Source of the DNA: Brachyhypopomus gauderio
Taxonomy: Eukaryota; Chordata; Actinopteri; Gymnotiformes; Hypopomidae
Assembly (NCBI RefSeq): GCF_052324685.1
Contig: NC_135220.1
Location: forward strand, 6,207,843 to 6,271,842
Reading direction: 5' to 3'
DNA: 64,000 bases
Shown here piece after piece: positions 59,756 to 64,000 of the stretch. The notes under the pieces were generated by a model. It saw nothing but the letters and a program-made list of their open reading frames with translations. It did not search any database and was not told the DNA's origin. How positions within the stretch are numbered: the first letter of the stretch is position 1; every line of letters starts with the position of its first letter. Made by a program: the position numbers and the translations under genes.

Positions 59756-60878
59756 ATATAGCCGCAAGCGGCAATTACGGGGTCCAAGCACAGGGTATGG
59801 GCACCATCTGGCACGCCTGAGATGCGTAAGCATGTGTGTGTAATCACTTGGTAGGTATGGGTGAAGCAATGTGTATATGAAACCTATAGGTAGGCCATTG
59901 CATGTGTGTGCATGTGTAAGAAAGATGTAGGGGTAATTCAGGAAATTCTAGTATAGCGCCACCTAGTGGTGCAATTCCCGTCATACTTGAGTATGTCTTA
60001 GAGGGTGTGTAGATGAACATAATATGTGAGTTTCATGTTGATTGGCATATGATAAGCTTGTGAAATGTGAACTGAAAGCTGATTGGTCGATAGCGGCGGC
60101 CATATTGGACATATGATGGTGCAGGTCAAGGACCTGTGTCATAGGTGCATATAGATGATGCGTACCAAGTTTGGAGTTATTTGGCCAATCGGTGTGGGCA
60201 GGAGAGTTTTTTGGCCGTTATAGCGCCACCTAGGTGTGCATGTCTGCCAAAATGTATGTACCGGTCTAGACACCCAATAGGTACATGTGTGTGAAATTTG
60301 GAGTGAATACATAAAAGTATGCCTGAGATACAGCAGAATATGTGGATTTTTGGCGAAGGAATTTTCGACGCTTGACTTGTGATGCATGTGGCCACGCCCA
60401 TGTGCAGAAATGTGCACTTTGGCTCCATAACAATTAAAGTTCAGACTCTTGTGAGCGCCTGGATACCACATATGTGCATGTATGTGAAAAATCCAGGGAC
60501 TAGTACGCGCTCAAAAATGTGTGCAAATTTGCATATTATGCAAATTAGCTCGACATGTAAGGGGCGGAGCTTATGGGTTCAAATGTATTTTTTGTAGAAT
60601 GGAAGATGACTGATCAGATGCAATTGGAATTTTTTGTTTATGACATACGGTGTAGGCGTGACAATTTTTTGCGCTCTATAGCGCCACCTATGGTCGGATC
60701 GGGCTGGCGTGTTGCGCCTGAGTAGCGGAGAGGAGTACTACAAGTTGGCCAAAGGAGAAGTCTGTAGGTGTTACGGTTTGGTCTGCACAACGCGTTTTAG
60801 GGCAGAAAAAGAAGAATAATAATAATAATCGGAACAATTACAATAGGGTTCCAGCACCTTCAGTGCTTGGACCCCTAA
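59756..60878 (+). mobile_element. Family F2 repeat, copy d (single module, complete)
   Basis: The shortest complete F2, 1123 bp, with one module. The subterminal inverted repeats 'ggggtccaagcac' and 'gtgcttggacccc' match perfectly (13 bp). They lie about 23 bases from the 5' end but only three from the 3' end. Confidence 0.85.
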
Positions 60879-60944
60879 TAATAAGAAAGAAGAAAAAACC
60901 TAACAATAACAATAGGTTTCCCACACTACGTGTGTGAACCCTAA
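60879..60944 (+). repeat. Orphan F1 3' end
   Basis: A lone F1-type terminus ('aataggtttcccacactacg' then 'tgtgtgaaccctaa') with no matching 5' end in the preceding F2 run. It may close an element whose start was deleted. Confidence 0.75.
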
Positions 60945-62899
60945 ATATAGCCGCAAGCGGCGATTGGCGGGTTCACACAAAAAAAGGCAAAAAAGCCCAA
61001 AGGGTCTTTTAGACCAACAAATTGGCCTCTTGGCCTCAATAGACAAAAAGAAGCCCAATAGGTCCTTTAGACCCAAAAGTGAATAGAAGCTGTTTGAGTG
61101 GAAAAAATGCATAAGTAAATCAATGTGACAAAACATTCAATTCAACTGAGGCACTAAAGGCCCAAAAGGATCAAAATAATGTGTATTGGCAAAATGATTC
61201 AGATCACAGAACTAAATCACATGCTGAGATCAGCTTTGTGTGCGTTTGTGTGGTGTTTCATGTGAGCAATTGTTTTCAGTCAGTTTCGGTGTTTGGCCAC
61301 TAGATGGAGCCCAAGTACCATCATACTGATATCTCATTAATCTCAGTAATGCAATGACATTTTGGTGAATTAAAAGGTTCATTTCTGGTCAGGCAGTGCA
61401 CTTTTTGTTATGAGATGTAATTGCAATGTTATAGACCTCATTGATCTGAATCATACAAGCCCCATTACTTGTCTGTATTCTGCATAACAAGATTGCTGCG
61501 TGAGTTTTTATGATTTCTCAGGTTTTTGGGTACTGTAGCGCCTCCGACAGGCCAATTTGAACCAAACTTGGCCTACCTCACAAGGACCTCAGTGTATAAA
61601 AGCCTTTCAAATTGGGAGTTGATCACTTACATGGTTTATGAGTTATAGCAATAAAGGTCATTTATGGCATGGCCAGAAGGATATAATGGAAAAATTGACC
61701 AATCAGACAAATAAAAATGCAACATTTTTTCCATATTTAGTTAACTACAGTGTCTACAGATTATGCCTATGCCATTTTTGCCATCATTGGATCAAATTCC
61801 TAGGACTAGTTCTTAAAGAGCTATTTTCAAACAATTGATGAATGTGACAAAAGTATGCATTTTTTAATAGGACTTGTAATTGCAAAGTTGTCAGGTCTAC
61901 TGCAAGGTATAAAAAGAAACAAGCTGCATGTTCCTAGGTGAAAATTTGGAGGAGTTATGCATGATTTTCACAAATAGCGCCACCTAGTGGCCAAATGTTT
62001 CAACACTGCACAGTATGACACATAGTCCTGGGATATGCACAGTGATGAGGTTTCATGTTGATTGGCCAATGGTAAGTCTGTCAAATGGCCAATTAATTCA
62101 AATAAAAATTAATTGGCTCATGGCGGCCATGTTTTTTGAGTGATGAGGTCATCATTGTGTGCCTTGATACAACTTGGGCCCCTGATGATGCCTGTAAAGT
62201 TTGGGCTTGATGTGACTAATGGTTTCTGAGAAACAAATTTCCCCATGTTATAGCGCCCCCTATTGGACAATCGTGGCCAGCTTTGACCTGTGACCTCTGA
62301 GTCATGTGCCCTAACAACTGATAAATTTTCATAAAGATAGGTCAAAGCATTGCTGAGATATAGCTGCTGAAGTAAATTTGGCCACGCCTCAGAGCTATTG
62401 ATTGACATGTGACAACCAGACTGTATACCAATGTCACAGTTTTGTTGATGTTCCTTGATAATGAGATTCTTGTGAATATTTTGACACCAAGATTGTGGTG
62501 ATCAGATGAAAAACCAGGGACTAGTATAAAAAAGTAGGTTTTGCATATTATGCAAATTAGCAAAAAATCTAAGTAGGCGGAGCTTAATAATTTTTGTACC
62601 ATTGTTTTTGGCTTGAGCCAAGGAATCCATCAGAAGTGGAATTTTCTTTCTAGGACCTACGGTGTGGGAGATATGGGCCAAAATGCAAAAAACTGCGCTA
62701 TAGCGCCACCATCAGGCCAATTTAGGCCTCTGTACTTAAGCGTGGTCCTGCAAAGAGACTACACCATTCTGCCAACTTTGGTGTTTCTGGGCCTTACGGT
62801 CTAGGCTGCAGTATGCGTTTTATGCGGAGAAAAATAATAATAATAAGAAAAACCCGAGCAATTACAATAGGTTTCCCACACTACGTGTGTGAACCCTAA
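60945..62899 (+). mobile_element. Family F1 repeat, copy g (complete reference copy)
   Basis: A complete, un-nested F1 of 1955 bp. The 5' end has a perfect hairpin (gccg-caag-cggc), then 'gggttcacaca' about 23 bases in. The 3' end has a short stem (cacac-tac-gtgtg), then 'gtgtgaaccctaa'. Asymmetric subterminal inverted repeats, a 3' hairpin, no clear target duplication and insertion into TAA repeats fit non-autonomous Helentrons (HINE). The body has CTCF-like motifs: one in forward sense near 61291 and four reverse-sense motifs at 61536, 61975, 62251 and 62701. No credible protein is encoded. I cannot tie the termini to the autonomous element in this window. Confidence 0.83.
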
Positions 62900-64000
62900 A
62901 TATAGCCGCAAGCGGCAATTACGGGGTCCAAGCTGAGGTTTGGCAAGATTTTGCACCCACTGGCACAACATTATGTAAAGCTTTATGAAATGTACATGAA
63001 AGTATATGAAGCACGTTCGTGAATGAAGTACCTGCTCAAAAAACAGAATCTAAATGGCAGCTTTTTAAACTTATGGTGGAATACTGCCCAACGTTGGATT
63101 CGAACCCCCGTTGTCCACGTGCATTGTGGCTGGGAGCACATTGCTCTACCCATTGAGCTAATGGGTCTGACTGGATTACAGGCTCAACTCTAACTCTTTT
63201 GAGGAAAAGAATGACCTTTGATCTGCATGCATGTTCAGCATAGAAAATGAAAATATTCACAGTACAACCATTTGTGGATGGATTTGGCACAAACTTGGCA
63301 GATATCACCTCAGTGGTCTTCTGAATGTGTCTGTCCAGTTTCATAACAATCAGACATTATATAGGGGAGTTTTTGAAATATGCAGTTCATATGTCATGAC
63401 GGTACCATTGTGATGCATATGAAAAATATTAAATTGCAAGAATCTTAGAATTTGTTCCACCAGTTTTGTATTTCACATGCTGCTGGATATTATAATATGT
63501 GATTTGAGGTGATGGAGTGAAAATCCTAGGACTAGTATGAAAAGTGTAAATTATATGTATTGGATTATACACAAAAATCTGTACTTTTTTGCAAAGCACT
63601 TGCAATTACAAAGTTGTTAGTGATTTTGCATAGAATCATATGAGATCATGATTGTCCTTCTACATGAAAGCATGTAGGAGTAATTCAGGAATTTCTAGTA
63701 TAGCGCCACCTAGTGGTGCAATTCCCGTCATACTTTGATATGTATTAGAGGGTGTGTAGATGAACATAATATGTGAGTTTCATGTTGATTGGCATATGAT
63801 AAGCTTGTGAAAGGTGTACTGAAAGCTGATTGGTCGATAGCGGCGGCCATATTGGACATATGATGGTGCAGGTCAAGGACCTGTGTCATAGGTGCATATA
63901 GATGATGCGTACCAAGTTTGGAGTTATTTGGCCAATCGGTGTGGGCAGGAGAGTTTTTTGGCCGTTATAGCGCCACCTAGGTGTGCATGTCTGCCAAAAT
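62900..64000 (+). mobile_element. F2-like repeat, variant subfamily (cut by window end)
   Basis: It has the F2 start ('atatagccgcaagcggcaat', 'ggggtccaagc'), then about 700 bp unlike the other F2 copies, including a tRNA-like stretch. It returns to typical F2 sequence from 'gtaggagtaattcagg' near 63675 to the window end. Confidence 0.78.
63086..63167 (-). tRNA. tRNA-like sequence (pseudogene or SINE head)
   Basis: Read on the minus strand, it has a box A (tagctcaatggg) and a perfect box B (ggttcgaatcc) at tRNA spacing, 82 nt long. The acceptor and T stems pair poorly and no clean 7-base anticodon loop forms, so a working tRNA is unlikely. It is probably a tRNA pseudogene or the head of a SINE carried in the F2 variant. 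Confidence 0.5.

Noticed and set aside
49207..60471. Recurrent 110-codon minus-strand open frame in F2 modules
   Set aside because: It appears only because the modules are recent copies. Other copies are truncated by stops, and it resembles no protein family I know.
63086..63167. Functional nuclear tRNA gene
   Set aside because: A and B boxes are good but the acceptor and T stems and the anticodon loop do not fold properly.

Overview
The window looks like a stretch of a teleost fish nuclear genome. It has GT-AG split genes, a TOGARAM-type TOG domain joined to a PIM-type kinase, a fish-type Helentron (rolling-circle transposon with an endonuclease domain), hAT elements, a solo LTR, LINE and SINE debris, and long chains of nested non-autonomous repeats. 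Nothing prokaryotic was seen.\n\nRegion 1 (1-23123) is a recent tandem duplication. Copy A (1-about 8904, already running at the window edge) and copy B (13091-23123) are almost identical by eye. Each carries a multi-exon gene in which exons for a Pro/Arg-rich N-terminus and one Crescerin/TOGARAM-type TOG domain splice in phase into exons for a complete PIM-like Ser/Thr kinase. In copy B all 20 coding exons lie in the window (10742-19809) and add up to 2946 nt, an open frame of 981 codons plus stop. The kinase block sits in what appears to be an ancestral TOGARAM intron, between about 310-bp direct repeats derived from that intron. The TOGARAM exons beyond it (the next TOG domain) survive only as damaged remnants in both copies. 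A 913-bp hAT-like element with an 8-bp target duplication is present only in copy B.\n\nRegion 2 (23124-28700) starts with one non-autonomous repeat (family F1) nested inside another, followed by TG/GA-rich sequence.\n\nRegion 3 (about 28700-43100) holds an autonomous Helentron. It has a candidate promoter with a non-coding exon, about 4.5 kb of duplicated leader or intron sequence, and an 8.4-kb ORF from 33335 to 41760 broken only by a 500-N gap. The predicted domains are a C76-like deubiquitinase, OTU, zinc finger, HUH Rep, Pif1-type helicase and an EEP endonuclease. LINE and SINE debris, a solo LTR and a hAT MITE follow.\n\nRegion 4 (44826-64000) is a matryoshka of two related families, F1 and F2, which insert into each other's (TAA)n tails. 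Both have asymmetric subterminal inverted repeats and a 3' hairpin, which is Helentron-associated (HINE-like) architecture. F1 copies carry several motifs very close to the vertebrate CTCF consensus; the best is identical in six copies.\n\nMost worth following up are the TOG-PIM chimeric gene with its capture scars, the repeat family that carries CTCF-like sites, and a Helentron with two predicted deubiquitinase domains. All family assignments come from reading motifs by eye. No database search was run.
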